Shown: piece by piece, positions 52,600-62,164 of the stretch
How positions within the stretch are numbered: position 1 is the first letter of the stretch
How the letters are laid out: each line of letters starts with the position of its first letter
Assembly (NCBI RefSeq): GCF_002238045.1
Contig: NZ_NBYO01000001.1
Span: 1,364,001 to 1,428,000 of the forward strand
Length of the DNA stretch: 64,000 nt
Source of the DNA: Notoacmeibacter marinus
GTDB taxonomy: Bacteria > Pseudomonadota > Alphaproteobacteria > Rhizobiales > Rhizobiaceae
Reading direction: 5' to 3'
Notes under the pieces: generated by a model
Databases searched by the model: none
Told to the model about the DNA's origin: nothing
The model's input: the letters and a program-made list of their open reading frames with translations, nothing else
Program-made: the position numbers and the translations under genes

Positions 52600-53346
52600 A
52601 TGGCCGGCCATTCACAATTCAAGAACATCATGCACCGCAAGGGGCGGCAGGATGCCGTCCGTTCCAAGATGTTTTCCAAGCTGGCGCGCGAGATCACCGT
52701 GGCCGCGAAGATGGGCGCGCCCGACCCCGACATGAACCCACGCCTTCGCCTTGCCGTGAACAACGCCAAGTCGCAGTCCATGCCCAAGGACAATATCCAG
52801 CGGGCGATCAACAAGGCGTCCGGCGGCGACAGCGAAAACTATGAAGAGGTGCGCTATGAGGGCTATGGGCCGGGTGGCGTCGCCTTCATCGTCGAAGCGC
52901 TGACCGACAATCGCAACCGCACCGCCTCGAATGTGCGCACGGCTTTCACGAAAAGCGGCGGCGCGATGGGCGAAACCGGCTCCGTCGCCTTCATGTTCGA
53001 GCGTGTCGGCGAAATCGTCTACAAGGCGGAAGCAGGCGATGCCGAGGCGGTGATGGAAGCGGCCATCGAAGCCGGGGCCGAGGACGTACAGTCCGATGAG
53101 AACGGCCATACAATCTATTGCGCGTTCGAGGATATCGGCGACGTTTCCGGCGCGCTGGAAAGCGGCCTCGGCGAAGCAGAGAGCGTCAAGGCCATATGGA
53201 AGCCGCAAACCACGACGCCGGTCGATGAGGAAAAGGCCGAAAGTGTTCTGAAAATGATCGATAGGCTCGATGAAGATGACGACGTCCAGAACGTCTACGC
53301 CAATTTCGAAGTCGACGACGAGACGATGGCCAAGCTCTCGGCTTAG
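52600..53346 (+). CDS. yebC: YebC/PmpR/TACO1-family protein
   Basis: A 248-residue protein, [19 protein letters not shown] start, then [39 protein letters not shown], and [17 protein letters not shown], all diagnostic of YebC. Members were considered transcriptional regulators and, in more recent work, translation factors for polyproline stalls (compare mitochondrial TACO1). Good GGGAGA ribosome-binding site. Often near ruvC in other genomes; here the neighbours differ. Confidence 0.96.
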   Translation: MAGHSQFKNIMHRKGRQDAVRSKMFSKLAREITVAAKMGAPDPDMNPRLRLAVNNAKSQSMPKDNIQRAINKASGGDSENYEEVRYEGYGPGGVAFIVEALTDNRNRTASNVRTAFTKSGGAMGETGSVAFMFERVGEIVYKAEAGDAEAVMEAAIEAGAEDVQSDENGHTIYCAFEDIGDVSGALESGLGEAESVKAIWKPQTTTPVDEEKAESVLKMIDRLDEDDDVQNVYANFEVDDETMAKLSA

Positions 53347-53397
53347 GCAGGGTGGTATCGTCCGGCCAGTATTTCACGAACGAAGCAGGGTAATGTC

Positions 53398-53739
53398 ATG
53401 ACCGCTACACCGGATGCGCCCGTCGGGCAGGATCGCGGCGCGTCCGTCGAAGCGCAGGCGGGCCACGGCCCGCGTATCGCGATCACCTATTGCACGCGCT
53501 GCAACTGGCTGCTCCGGGCCGGTTGGCTCGGCAGCGAACTGCTCTCCACCTTTGCGACCGAGATCGGAGAAGTGGCGCTGGTTCCCGATGCGACCGGTGG
53601 CGTGTTCACGGTCGACGTCGGCAATCGCCGTGTCTGGGACAGGGCGGCGGAAGAGCGGTTTCCAGAAGCCAAGGAACTGAAACAGCGCGTACGCGATCTG
53701 ATCGATCCGGATCGCGATCTCGGCCATGCGGACCGTTAG
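53398..53739 (+). CDS. SelT/SelW/SelH-family selenoprotein-like, Cys form
   Basis: A 113-residue protein with the thioredoxin-like Rdx fold. The redox motif is YCTRCNWLLRA, CxxC replacing CxxU of selenoproteins. The C-terminal region reads GGVFTVDVGNRRVWDRAAEERFPEAKELKQRVRDLI, typical of the family. Partner unknown. It begins 51 bp after yebC in the same direction. Confidence 0.85.
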   Translation: MTATPDAPVGQDRGASVEAQAGHGPRIAITYCTRCNWLLRAGWLGSELLSTFATEIGEVALVPDATGGVFTVDVGNRRVWDRAAEERFPEAKELKQRVRDLIDPDRDLGHADR

Positions 53740-53782
53740 TCAGGCCCGATCCCACTTTCCAGTCCCTCATCGAACAGCGCGT

Positions 53783-54211
53783 TCAACCGGGTTCCCAATC
53801 CGGCGCTGCCAGTTCGAAGCCGGAAAAGTCGAAGCCCGGCGCAACGGTGCAGCTGACCAGCACCCACCCATCGAGCGGACGGGCAGCCTGCCAGGCATTG
53901 GCAGGGACGAGCGCGTGAGGAACGTCGCCGTCCAATAGTTCAGGTCCGAGGCGGAGCGCAGACGTCGTATCGTCGCCTTCGGCCAGCACACGCAATTCGA
54001 GCGGACCACCGGCGTGCCAGAACCACAGTTCGGCCGCATCCACCCGGTGCCAATGGCTCTTCTGATCCGCTTCGAGAAGGAAGAGAATGGCGGTGCCGAC
54101 CGCCCGCCCTTCCGCGCCAGCCGGGCCGCGCCATGTTTCCCGATACCAGCCACCCTCCGGATGGGGCTGTAACTGAAAGCGTTCAATGATGCGGTGGGCC
54201 TGTTCTGTCAT
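53783..54211 (-). CDS. Cupin-fold DUF985 family protein
   Basis: A 142-residue protein with cupin signature: QPHPEGGWYRETWR, then SHWHRVDAAELWFWHAG and the C-terminal FSGFELAAPDWEPG. The His pairs suggest a metal site. DUF985 proteins are widespread but uncharacterised. Convergent with the SelW-like gene; divergent from the secreted protein at 54371. Confidence 0.86.
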   Translation of the reverse strand: MTEQAHRIIERFQLQPHPEGGWYRETWRGPAGAEGRAVGTAILFLLEADQKSHWHRVDAAELWFWHAGGPLELRVLAEGDDTTSALRLGPELLDGDVPHALVPANAWQAARPLDGWVLVSCTVAPGFDFSGFELAAPDWEPG

Positions 54212-54370
54212 CGTACTCGTTCGGTTGTCGGATCAATGATTTCGAAGGGTTAGTACCGGTTTGCCGTCCGTCCCATGCCATTCGGTAAAAAGCTGTCATA
54301 ATTTCGGCTTGAACGTCCGGCAGTATCTTTGCCTCACCTCCCCGGACCCTGGTATCGAAGTCATAGTTCC

Positions 54371-55099
54371 ATGCTTTTCCCTTCTCGGCTGACGATTTGC
54401 GCGGCTTTGCTGCTCGCGCCGCTTGCAACGCCCGCCTTTGCGACGGACAGGCTTGAAGAGAAAATGATCGATCGCCCTCCGGACAACTATATCGCGGTGC
54501 AGGAGGCGCGGGAGGACGAGCGCGAGCGTATGGAAGCCGCCGGTTTGAACGATGGACAAAAGCTGACGCTCTCATCCTTTGCGCCGAAGGCGGGCGCTAT
54601 CAATTCCGGCGCCGAACGCCTGCGGGCTTCCATGGCCGAACCGGACGCCAAGCCGCAGAATGACATCGCGCTTCTGTCCAGCCTGGAAGGCGACTGGTCG
54701 GGATCGGGCGACACCTATCTGGACAAGCTGGGCAAGGAGCTTTCGGTATCCTGCGACTTCTCGATCGACCGGGAGCAGGCGGATGTCTCGCTCGACGGCG
54801 AATGCGGTGCCCTTTTCCTCAAGCGCGCCATTGGCATCCAGCTCAACCCGAAGAAGGATGGCAAGGTCGATGGGACCTATCTGGCTCTCAAGGAAGGGCC
54901 GACCCGTCTCGAGGGCCGTCTGACGGCGCCGGACACGATGTCACTGACGATGCACTGGCCGAAGGTGGTCATGGGTGATCGTGTCGCCAAGATGACGCTT
55001 ATCCGCACCGGACCGGACAGCTTCCGTCAGATCGTCTCCGACAAGCAGAACGGCAAGGAGCGGGTGACGAGCGACATCACTTTCGAACGCAAGATCTGA
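54371..55099 (+). CDS. Exported protein of unknown function, lipocalin-like C-terminal half
   Basis: A 242-residue protein with a signal peptide (MLFPSRLTICAALLLAPLATPAFA). A charged linker (about 25-85) is followed by a beta-rich domain (about 100-242) with SLEGDWSGSGDTYL, VSCDFSIDREQADVSLDGECG, and SFRQIVSDKQNGKERVTSDITFE. The repeated strand pattern suggests a small barrel. Two Cys in the domain could pair. No family recognised. A terminator follows. Confidence 0.75.
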   Translation: MLFPSRLTICAALLLAPLATPAFATDRLEEKMIDRPPDNYIAVQEAREDERERMEAAGLNDGQKLTLSSFAPKAGAINSGAERLRASMAEPDAKPQNDIALLSSLEGDWSGSGDTYLDKLGKELSVSCDFSIDREQADVSLDGECGALFLKRAIGIQLNPKKDGKVDGTYLALKEGPTRLEGRLTAPDTMSLTMHWPKVVMGDRVAKMTLIRTGPDSFRQIVSDKQNGKERVTSDITFERKI

Positions 55100-55131
55100 C
55101 CACGCCGAACTTTTACACCGTCAAACGAAGA

Positions 55132-55166
55132 TAACCCCGGAGCGATGGACGCGCCGGGGTTTTTCT
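55132..55166 (+). terminator. Intrinsic terminator after the exported-protein gene
   Basis: Stem AACCCCGG (55133-55140) and CCGGGGTT (55154-55161) followed by TTTT. The loop is long (13 bases). Confidence 0.75.
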
Positions 55167-55196
55167 CGTTCGGGTCAGCCGTGAGGCAGACGGCGA

Positions 55197-55418
55197 TCAG
55201 ATGCCCAGATTGCCGAACTTGTTCTTGAAGCGCGAGACGCGGCCGCCACGGTCGACCAGGTTCTGCTGGCCGCCGGTCCATGCCGGATGGGTCCGCGGAT
55301 CGATGTCGAGGTTCAGCGTGTCACCTTCGCTGCCCCAGGTCGAGCGGGTCTGATAGCTCGTACCGTCGGTCAGGTTGACGGTGATGGTGTGGTATTCGGG
55401 ATGGATATCGGCCTTCAT
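55197..55418 (-). CDS. rpmE: 50S ribosomal protein L31, zinc-independent form
   Basis: A 73-residue protein: [59 protein letters not shown]. It is the alphaproteobacterial L31 without the CxxC zinc motif. It is divergent from the ABC transporter gene (200 bp) and converges with the exported-protein gene. Confidence 0.95.
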   Translation of the reverse strand: MKADIHPEYHTITVNLTDGTSYQTRSTWGSEGDTLNLDIDPRTHPAWTGGQQNLVDRGGRVSRFKNKFGNLGI

Positions 55419-55618
55419 TGTCGCGCTCTTCAGTCCTACGTTTCGACAGGATCGAAGTCGCCTCGGCGATGCTCCGGAACGGCCCTGCCATAAATTGTTC
55501 CGCTAAAGGCGGGCTGGCGAAATGTCGCCCTTGGCCCGCGCGTTCGGCGTGCCTATACAGGAGCCGGGATTTTGGGGCAAGGCCGAAGCAGTCGCTCGCG
55601 GCTCGAAAGGAAAATATC

Positions 55619-57421
55619 ATGGCGCAGGCAACTCCAACGGATGACAGGCGCCGTCGCAGTTTGGCGCCACTGAAGGCGTTGCTGCCATTCGTCAAGCGCT
55701 ATCCCGGCAAGCTGGCGGGAGCACTGGTCTTTCTCTCCCTCGCCGCACTTACGACGCTCGCCATTCCCGTTGCGGTGCGCCGGATGATCGATCACGGTTT
55801 CGACGATGCCAATAGCGGCCTGATCGGCGCCTATTTCGGCATGCTCATCGTGATGGCCGCGCTCCTGGCTGTGGCGTCCGCGGGTCGCTACTATTTCGTC
55901 ATCACGCTGGGTGAGAGGGTGGTCGCCGATCTGCGCGAATCCGTCTTTTCGCATGTGACCCGGCTTTCGCCGGGCTTCTTCGATCTCAACCAGAGCGGCG
56001 AGATCGTGTCGCGGCTGACCGCCGACACGACGCAGATCAAGAGCGCCGTCGGCGCCACGACGTCGGTGGCCCTTCGCAACAGTCTTCTCGTCATCGGCGC
56101 CATCACCATGATGGTCGTGACCAGCCCGAAGCTTTCGGCAATGGTGCTGGCCGTCATTCCGATCATCGTGCTGACGCTTGTCGGTTTCGGGCGGAGCGTG
56201 CGCAAGCGCAGCCGCCTCGCACAGGATACGCTCGCCGAAGCCAGCGCGTTCGCCGCCGAGCAGATCGGCGCGATCCGCACGCTGCAGGCCTATAATGGCG
56301 AGCCTGCCGTGCGACGCTATTTCGCCGGCGCCGTGGAAACGGCCTTCGAGGCGGCGCGCTCGTCGATCAAGGCGCGGTCCTTTCTGACGTTCGTAGCCAT
56401 TTTCGTGATCTTTACCTCCATCGTCGCGGTGCTCTGGTTTGGCGCGCGCGATGTGATGGGCGGGCAAATGAGCCCCGGCACGCTCGGTCAGTTCCTTCTC
56501 TACTCCGTATTTGCGGCCGGCGCGCTCGGATCTCTCTCGGAAGTGTGGGGCGAATTGTCGCAGGCTGCCGGCGCTGCGGAGCGGCTGGTCGAACTGCTGG
56601 ACGAGACACCTGGCATCGTGGCGCCGGAGAAGCCGGTCAAGCTGCCTGCCGACATCGAGGGCCGCATCGCCTTCGACGCGGTTTCCTTTTCCTATCCGGC
56701 GCGGCCCGACCTGCCGGCCCTCCATGAACTGTCCTTCGTGGCGGAGCCGGGCGAGACTGTCGCCATTGTCGGGCCGAGCGGTGCGGGCAAGAGCACGATC
56801 TTCGGCCTGCTTCTGCGTTATTACGACCCGCAAGCTGGCCGGGTGCGGCTGGATGGCGTGCCGATCGACAGCGTCGAGCCTTCCGATTTGCGGGCCGCGC
56901 TGGCGGTCGTACCGCAAGACCCCACGATCTTTGCCGCCTCGGTGGCGGACAATATCCGGTTCGGCCGTCCCGACGCCGACGCTTCGGCGATCGCCGCCGC
57001 CGCCGAAGCGGCCAATGCGATAGACTTCATCACCGCGATGCCGGAAGGGTTCGACACGCCTGTCGGCGAACGCGGCGTTACCCTTTCGGGTGGCCAGAAG
57101 CAGCGTATCGCCATTGCGCGGGCGATTCTGCGCGATGCGCCGGTCCTTCTGCTCGACGAAGCGACGAGCGCGCTCGATGCGGAAAGCGAGAGCGCCGTGC
57201 AGGCCGCGTTGGAAACGCTGATGGAGGGGCGCACGACCATCGTGATCGCCCACCGCCTCGCTACGATCCTGAAAGCCGACCGCATTCTCGTCATGGACGA
57301 CGGCCGAGTGGTGGAGGAGGGCACCCATGGGACGCTCGCCTCGCGGGACGGGCTTTATTCCCGCCTTGCCGCCCTACAGTTCGACAATGGGCAAACACCG
57401 CAGCGTGCCGCCGGCGCGTAA
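55619..57421 (+). CDS. ABC exporter, fused membrane and ATPase domains
   Basis: A 600-residue half-transporter. Six membrane helices (about 28-310) of the type I exporter fold precede an ABC domain with GPSGAGKST (Walker A), LSGGQKQRIAIARA signature, VLLLDEATSALD (Walker B) and the IVIAHRLAT H-loop. It is of the MsbA/LmrA type and probably forms a homodimer; substrate (lipid A, phospholipid or drug) not inferable. AAAGGA precedes the ATG at 55619. Convergent with the MotB-like gene. Confidence 0.9.
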   Translation: MAQATPTDDRRRRSLAPLKALLPFVKRYPGKLAGALVFLSLAALTTLAIPVAVRRMIDHGFDDANSGLIGAYFGMLIVMAALLAVASAGRYYFVITLGERVVADLRESVFSHVTRLSPGFFDLNQSGEIVSRLTADTTQIKSAVGATTSVALRNSLLVIGAITMMVVTSPKLSAMVLAVIPIIVLTLVGFGRSVRKRSRLAQDTLAEASAFAAEQIGAIRTLQAYNGEPAVRRYFAGAVETAFEAARSSIKARSFLTFVAIFVIFTSIVAVLWFGARDVMGGQMSPGTLGQFLLYSVFAAGALGSLSEVWGELSQAAGAAERLVELLDETPGIVAPEKPVKLPADIEGRIAFDAVSFSYPARPDLPALHELSFVAEPGETVAIVGPSGAGKSTIFGLLLRYYDPQAGRVRLDGVPIDSVEPSDLRAALAVVPQDPTIFAASVADNIRFGRPDADASAIAAAAEAANAIDFITAMPEGFDTPVGERGVTLSGGQKQRIAIARAILRDAPVLLLDEATSALDAESESAVQAALETLMEGRTTIVIAHRLATILKADRILVMDDGRVVEEGTHGTLASRDGLYSRLAALQFDNGQTPQRAAGA

Positions 57422-57436
57422 CGTATCTGCTCGCGG

Positions 57437-58462
57437 TCAGCGTGTGGTGAGCTTCAGCTCGATACGGCGATTGCGCCGCCGCGCCTCTTCGTCGTCGCCC
57501 TCGGCCAGGGGCTGATTGTCGGCAAAACCGGTCGCCGCCAGCCGGTCGGCAGGCACGCCCTGATCGACGAGATATTTGACGACGGCGATCGCGCGCTGGG
57601 CGGACAGTTCCCAATTGTCGCGGATGCGGCCTGTGCCGGAAAGCGGCACATTGTCGGTGTGTCCGTCGACGCGCAGGATCCAGTCCAGTTCGCCTGGAAT
57701 CTCCTGGCGCAGTTCATTCACTGCCTGCGCCAGCTTGCCCATTTCGTCCTGACCGGCGGGGTTCAGTTCCTCCGAACCGGATGAGAACAGCACTTCGGAC
57801 TGAAACACGAAGCGGTCGCCGACCACCGAAATGCCTTCGCGGTTCTCCAGGATTTCGCGCAGACGTCCGAAGAAGTCGGACCGGTAGCGGTTCAATTCCT
57901 GCACGCGACGGGCAAGAGCCACGTTGAGGCGCTGGCCGAGGTCGGCGATCCGTGTGCTGGACTCCCGCTCCTTGGCTTCGGACGCTTCGAGCGCGTCTTC
58001 CAGCGCCGCGATCTGCCGCCGAAGGGCGAAGATCTGCTGGTTGAGAATCTCGACCTGGCTCAGCGCACGCTCCGAAATGGCTTCCTGCTCATTCAGATCG
58101 GAGGACAGTTCGTCGATTTGGACGGCCGCCCGTTCGTCGTCGCCAGCCCCCTCGTTGAGAAGCGCCTGCAGGCGGCTCCGGTCCGACTGCGCGCTGGTAA
58201 GGCTGGCGCGCAACGCCGCCAGTTCCTGGGCGCTGTCGGCGCCGGAGGCGCGCTCTAATGCGAGCAGGCGGGTCAATTCGCTGATCTGGCTGTTGAGGCG
58301 CACCAGCACGTCGTCCTGCCCGCGGATCTGCTGGGTCAGGATGAATTGCGCGACGGCGTAGACGGACAGCAGAAAGGTGAAGACGAGCAGCAGCGTGGCC
58401 ATGGCGTCGACGAAGCCGGGCCAGTAATCGACTGTGGACCGTGCGCGCCGCCGCAGAGCCAT
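57437..58462 (-). CDS. MotB/OmpA-like peptidoglycan-binding protein with long coiled coil
   Basis: A 341-residue protein. One N-terminal membrane helix (about 15-38) has the MotB-like Asp in GFVDAMATLLLVF. A long coiled coil spans about 45-200 (for example ELTRLLALERASGADSAQEL and ALRRQIAALEDALEASEAKE), and a C-terminal OmpA-like domain (about 250-341) has GHTDNVPL, NWELSAQRAIAVVKYL and NRRIELKL. Together with the MotA/TolQ-like gene 4 bp upstream it forms a stator-like pair. The long coiled coil is unlike flagellar MotB. Partner and function unknown. Confidence 0.85.
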   Translation of the reverse strand: MALRRRARSTVDYWPGFVDAMATLLLVFTFLLSVYAVAQFILTQQIRGQDDVLVRLNSQISELTRLLALERASGADSAQELAALRASLTSAQSDRSRLQALLNEGAGDDERAAVQIDELSSDLNEQEAISERALSQVEILNQQIFALRRQIAALEDALEASEAKERESSTRIADLGQRLNVALARRVQELNRYRSDFFGRLREILENREGISVVGDRFVFQSEVLFSSGSEELNPAGQDEMGKLAQAVNELRQEIPGELDWILRVDGHTDNVPLSGTGRIRDNWELSAQRAIAVVKYLVDQGVPADRLAATGFADNQPLAEGDDEEARRRNRRIELKLTTR

Positions 58463-58466
58463 ACGC

Positions 58467-59480
58467 TTAGCCGCCCTGCCGCTCGCGCTCTTCCAGCGCT
58501 GCGGTCAGCCGGTCGAGTGTCTGGCGCATTTTCTGCTGTTCCTGCGCCTGGGCGTTCATCCATTCGCGCAGCATCTGCTGTTCGCCGCGCATATTGCGAA
58601 CGAGGCCGGATATGCCTTCGGCGAGCGAGCCCATCGCATTGGTCATGCGGGGGCTGGCGCCGCCCTCCTGCAGGCCCTTGAGGCTCTCGGCCATGGCCCG
58701 CATCTCGTCGGAACTGGTGCTTTCCGGCACGAGGTCGGAATCGAGCGCCGTCACCGATGAAAGCCAGTTCTCAAGTTCGGTGTAAAAGCGGGTCTGGGCG
58801 CGTCCGGCCTGCAATTCCATGAAGCCCAGAACGAGCGAACCGGCGAGGCCGAAGAGCGATGAGGAAAAGGCTGTTCCCATGCCAGACAGGGGTTCGGACA
58901 GACCCGTCTTGAGCGAATCCAGAATGTCCGGCCCGGCCGTGGCCGCTGGGTTGAGTGATTGGATCGTATCGCCGATGGAGCCGATGGTGCGCAGCAGGCC
59001 CCAGAAGGTGCCGAGCAGGCCGAGAAAGACGAGAAGGCCGACGAGATAACGGATCACATCGCGGCTCTCATCCAGCCGGGTCGCGATCGAATCGAGGATG
59101 GAGCGCATGGCCGCCGGGGTTAGCGCCGTCGCGGTGGAGCGCATTAGAAGCGAGCGCATCGGCGCCAGCAGGACCGGGTCGCGCCGGGCTTCCAGACCAT
59201 CGCGGAAGGAGTTGACCCAACCGACCTCGCGGAAGAGCCGAATCACCTGACCGAAGGCGAGCAGGATGCCAACGATGAGGACGCCGAGAATAAGGCCGTT
59301 CAGCCCCGGATTGGTCATGAAGGCGGAGATGATCTGCCGCGACAGGATGGCGACCAGAAAGCCGAAGAGGATGAGGAAAATCACCATCGACAGAAGGAAT
59401 ACCCGCGGCGAGGAAAGCCGGGCCGGATCGTATGAGCGGGGCGGCCGTTCCGCCGTTAGATCGTCTTCTGTCACCGCCAT
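58467..59480 (-). CDS. MotA/TolQ/ExbB-like proton-channel protein
   Basis: A 337-residue membrane protein. Hydrophobic segments are at about 28-50 and 62-80, then a long cytoplasmic region, a third segment (VIRYLVGLLVFLGLLGTFWGLL, about 140-162), and a fourth (TAFSSSLFGLAGSLVLGFMEL, about 202-222), typical of the 5:2 rotary motor family. The C-terminal 90 residues are helical and Gln/Met-rich. It is followed 4 bp later by the MotB-like gene. Flagellar genes are not nearby. Confidence 0.85.
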   Translation of the reverse strand: MAVTEDDLTAERPPRSYDPARLSSPRVFLLSMVIFLILFGFLVAILSRQIISAFMTNPGLNGLILGVLIVGILLAFGQVIRLFREVGWVNSFRDGLEARRDPVLLAPMRSLLMRSTATALTPAAMRSILDSIATRLDESRDVIRYLVGLLVFLGLLGTFWGLLRTIGSIGDTIQSLNPAATAGPDILDSLKTGLSEPLSGMGTAFSSSLFGLAGSLVLGFMELQAGRAQTRFYTELENWLSSVTALDSDLVPESTSSDEMRAMAESLKGLQEGGASPRMTNAMGSLAEGISGLVRNMRGEQQMLREWMNAQAQEQQKMRQTLDRLTAALEERERQGG

Positions 59481-59588
59481 CGCGGCTTCCTCCTTCCGCC
59501 CGTGAGGCGCTTGCCCTTCTGGCGGCGAATCTTACACGCTTATATGGGCTTGCATAGCGGAAACCCAACCGGCGCTTTTGCGTGTGTC

Positions 59589-60380
59589 CTAAAGCCCCTT
59601 GTTGACCGTCCGCTCCAGTTCGCCGATCAGCCGCTCATTGGCGGCGAGGATCGTGCCGGTGCCGAACATGTCGTCGCGGCCGTGAATGTCGGAGACGAAG
59701 CCGCCGGCTTCGCGCACCAGCATCATGCCCGCGGCGATATTCCACGGCTTGATGTTCTGTTGCACGACCGCATCGAAGCGCCCGGCGGCGACCCAGGCCA
59801 GATCGAGCGCGGCGGAACCGACGGAGCGGATGCCGCCGGAATTGGCCATCAGATTGCGCAATTGCCGGCTGGCGCCGGCATGATCGGGGCGGCCGAGATG
59901 GGGAATGGACAGCGATACCAGCCCGTCGGTCATGTGCCGGCGATTGGCCACGCGCAGGCGGCGATCGTTGAAGAAGGCGCCCTTGCCTCTCTCGGCCGTG
60001 TAGAGCTCGTCCATGATCGGATTGTAGACGACGGCGGCGACGATCTGACCTTCGCGCTCCAGCGCAATGGAGATGGCGAAAATCGGGATGGCGTGGAGGA
60101 AGTTGGTCGTGCCATCCACCGGATCGACGATCCAGCGGTGCGAGGCGTCCTTGCCCTCCACCTCGCCGCGCTCTTCCATCAGAAAACCGAAATCGGGCCG
60201 GGCATGGGACAGTTCGTCGTAAATCGTCTTCTCGGCTTCGAGATCGGCCTTGGTCACGAAGTCGCCCGGTCCCTTGACCGAAACCTGCAGGTTCTCGACC
60301 TCGCCAAAATCCCGCGCCAGACGGCGGCCGGCCTTGGCGGCGGCGCCGACCATCACATTCATCAGTGCTGAACGGGCCAT
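59589..60380 (-). CDS. Inositol monophosphatase family protein with altered metal residue
   Basis: A 263-residue protein. Visible motifs: MEERGEVEG (metal Glu region), WIVDPVDGTTNFLHAIP (metal Asp residues), and PWNIAAGMMLVREAGGFV, where the family normally has WDxAAG. Asn replaces the Asp that helps bind the second or third metal. Otherwise the length and sequence match rhizobial SuhB. Activity may therefore be reduced or changed, and a non-catalytic role is possible. Same strand and order as efp. Confidence 0.85.
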   Translation of the reverse strand: MARSALMNVMVGAAAKAGRRLARDFGEVENLQVSVKGPGDFVTKADLEAEKTIYDELSHARPDFGFLMEERGEVEGKDASHRWIVDPVDGTTNFLHAIPIFAISIALEREGQIVAAVVYNPIMDELYTAERGKGAFFNDRRLRVANRRHMTDGLVSLSIPHLGRPDHAGASRQLRNLMANSGGIRSVGSAALDLAWVAAGRFDAVVQQNIKPWNIAAGMMLVREAGGFVSDIHGRDDMFGTGTILAANERLIGELERTVNKGL

Positions 60381-60470
60381 GATGTCCTTTCGAACTCTTC
60401 TTTATCGGCAAAGGGGTAGCACAAGACCCCGGCCTTCGCCGTCAATCTTTAACGATGCCGCAGGAGCGGA

Positions 60471-61034
60471 TCAGTTCGCCCGGCTGACATAGGTGATGTC
60501 GTTGGTGTCGACGATGATCTTCTCGCCGGCGCCGATGAAAGGCGGCACGAGGATGCGAATACCATTTTCCAAGACGGCGGGCTTATAGGACGAGGACTGG
60601 GTCTGACCCTTCACCACCGGATCGGCTTCGGCGATCTCGAGCGTCACCTGATCGGGCAGCGATATGCCGATCGGTTTTTCCTCATAGAGTTCGACCGTCA
60701 CGGTCATGCCGTCCTTCAGAAAAGCGGCGCGGTCGCCGACGAAGTCCTGCGACAGTTCGAGCTGGTCGTAGGTCTCGCTGTTCATGAAGATCAGCATGTC
60801 GTCCTGAGCATAGAGATAGGTGAAGTCCTTCTGCTCAAGGCGCACCCGCTCGACCGTTTCGGACGCACGGAAGCGTTCGTTCAGCTTGGTGCCGTCGATG
60901 GCGTTCTTCAGTTCGACCTGGTTGAAGGCACCGCCCTTGCCAGGTTTGACATGGTTGGTCTTCACCGCGACCCAGAGCCCGCCATTGTGTTCGATCACAT
61001 TGCCAGGGCGGATTTCATTGCCGTTGATTTTCAT
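60471..61034 (-). CDS. efp: Elongation factor P
   Basis: A 187-residue protein, [20 protein letters not shown] start and the loop [14 protein letters not shown] with Lys33 at the tip that contacts the P-site tRNA. EF-P relieves ribosome stalling at Pro-Pro. It ends with the OB-domain motif [16 protein letters not shown]. Lys-modification enzymes (EpmA/B) are not in the window. The start at 61034 matches the family. Confidence 0.96.
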   Translation of the reverse strand: MKINGNEIRPGNVIEHNGGLWVAVKTNHVKPGKGGAFNQVELKNAIDGTKLNERFRASETVERVRLEQKDFTYLYAQDDMLIFMNSETYDQLELSQDFVGDRAAFLKDGMTVTVELYEEKPIGISLPDQVTLEIAEADPVVKGQTQSSSYKPAVLENGIRILVPPFIGAGEKIIVDTNDITYVSRAN

Positions 61035-61126
61035 CGGGTAGCCATCGGTTGGAGATTGTGCGCTGTCGGGGCCGTCCAATGGCCCAAAACGGCCGCCGAA
61101 ACAAGACCGGGACGCTTCCGATCGTT

Positions 61127-62164
61127 TCAGCGGCGATTGGCGCGTTGCAGCGCCTGCTGTTTCTGTTCTTCGGACAGCCCGTCCATCAGATCGTCCAGTT
61201 CCTGATCGCGCAACCCCGCCCGGCGGGCGGTAATGTACCAGCTGGCCGCCTCGACCGTATCGGGTTCGGCGCCATAGCCGTAGATATAAGCCTTTGCGAG
61301 CTGGCTCTGCGCTGCGACATTGCCGGTGGCGGCGGTCTGCCGCAGCAGGTCGAAACCACGGTCGAAATCGCGCTCGCCGCCCTTGCCTGAGAACAGCCAT
61401 GTGGCGAGTTCCACCCGGGCGGCCGCCATGCCGCCATTGGCGGCCTTGACCAGCCATTTGCGGGCTTCACCCATGTCGCGGCTGACGCCGTCGATCTCGC
61501 CGGACAGCCAGTTGGCGTAGGCATATTGCGCGTCCGGCACGCCCTGGAGCGCTGCCGCCTCGTACCACTTCACAGCCTCGGTCAACGCCTTGGCGCCGCT
61601 ATTGCTCAGAAGGCGTTGCGCGTAGTTGAACTGCGCGTTGGCATTGCCGCCTTCGGCAGCCTGCTTCAATAGCCTGTCGGCGAAGGACTCGTTCTTCTCG
61701 ACATATTCGCCGTCCAGCAGCATCAGCGCATATTGAAACTGCGCGGCAGGAACGCCGGCCTCGGCGGCGCGGGCGTACCACCCGGCCGCTCTTTTCGGGT
61801 CCGCCGGCACGCCGAGCCCGCCAGCATAGATCTCGCCGAGCAATGTCTGTGCCGCCGGATTGCCGCTCCGGGCGAGCGGCGTCGCCAGACGAAGCGCTGT
61901 CAGGAACCGTCCGAGCTGAAAGGCGGTGAAAGCGACGTCCTCCGGCTTTTCGCCGAAGCGGCGTTCATCGATCTCGTTTGTCAGATCGCCCTTCTGCTGG
62001 CCCGTCGGAAGCTTCGCGCCATTCGGCTTGCCCTCGGTCGAAAACGGCCGCCCATTGGCATCGCCTGCCGCAACATCGGTCCGGTCGACGCGCCCTGCCG
62101 GCTCGGCCTGTGCGACGGGCAGGCCGGCGCAGAGCAGCAGCAGTGCGACGAGCGGGCGTTTCAT
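61127..62164 (-). CDS. Sel1-like repeat protein, exported
   Basis: A 345-residue protein with a signal peptide ([20 protein letters not shown]). From about 85 onwards are six or seven Sel1-like units of about 36 residues ([67 protein letters not shown], and so on). Such proteins act as scaffolds in the cell envelope. The ATG overlaps the thiE stop by 4 bp, so it is translationally coupled. Confidence 0.86.
   Translation of the reverse strand: MKRPLVALLLLCAGLPVAQAEPAGRVDRTDVAAGDANGRPFSTEGKPNGAKLPTGQQKGDLTNEIDERRFGEKPEDVAFTAFQLGRFLTALRLATPLARSGNPAAQTLLGEIYAGGLGVPADPKRAAGWYARAAEAGVPAAQFQYALMLLDGEYVEKNESFADRLLKQAAEGGNANAQFNYAQRLLSNSGAKALTEAVKWYEAAALQGVPDAQYAYANWLSGEIDGVSRDMGEARKWLVKAANGGMAAARVELATWLFSGKGGERDFDRGFDLLRQTAATGNVAAQSQLAKAYIYGYGAEPDTVEAASWYITARRAGLRDQELDDLMDGLSEEQKQQALQRANRR

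Noticed and set aside
57437-59480. Zorya-type anti-phage system (ZorA/ZorB)
   Set aside because: The MotA/MotB-like pair alone is not enough; no ZorC, ZorD or ZorE gene follows, and the neighbours (ABC exporter, inositol phosphatase family, efp) are housekeeping.
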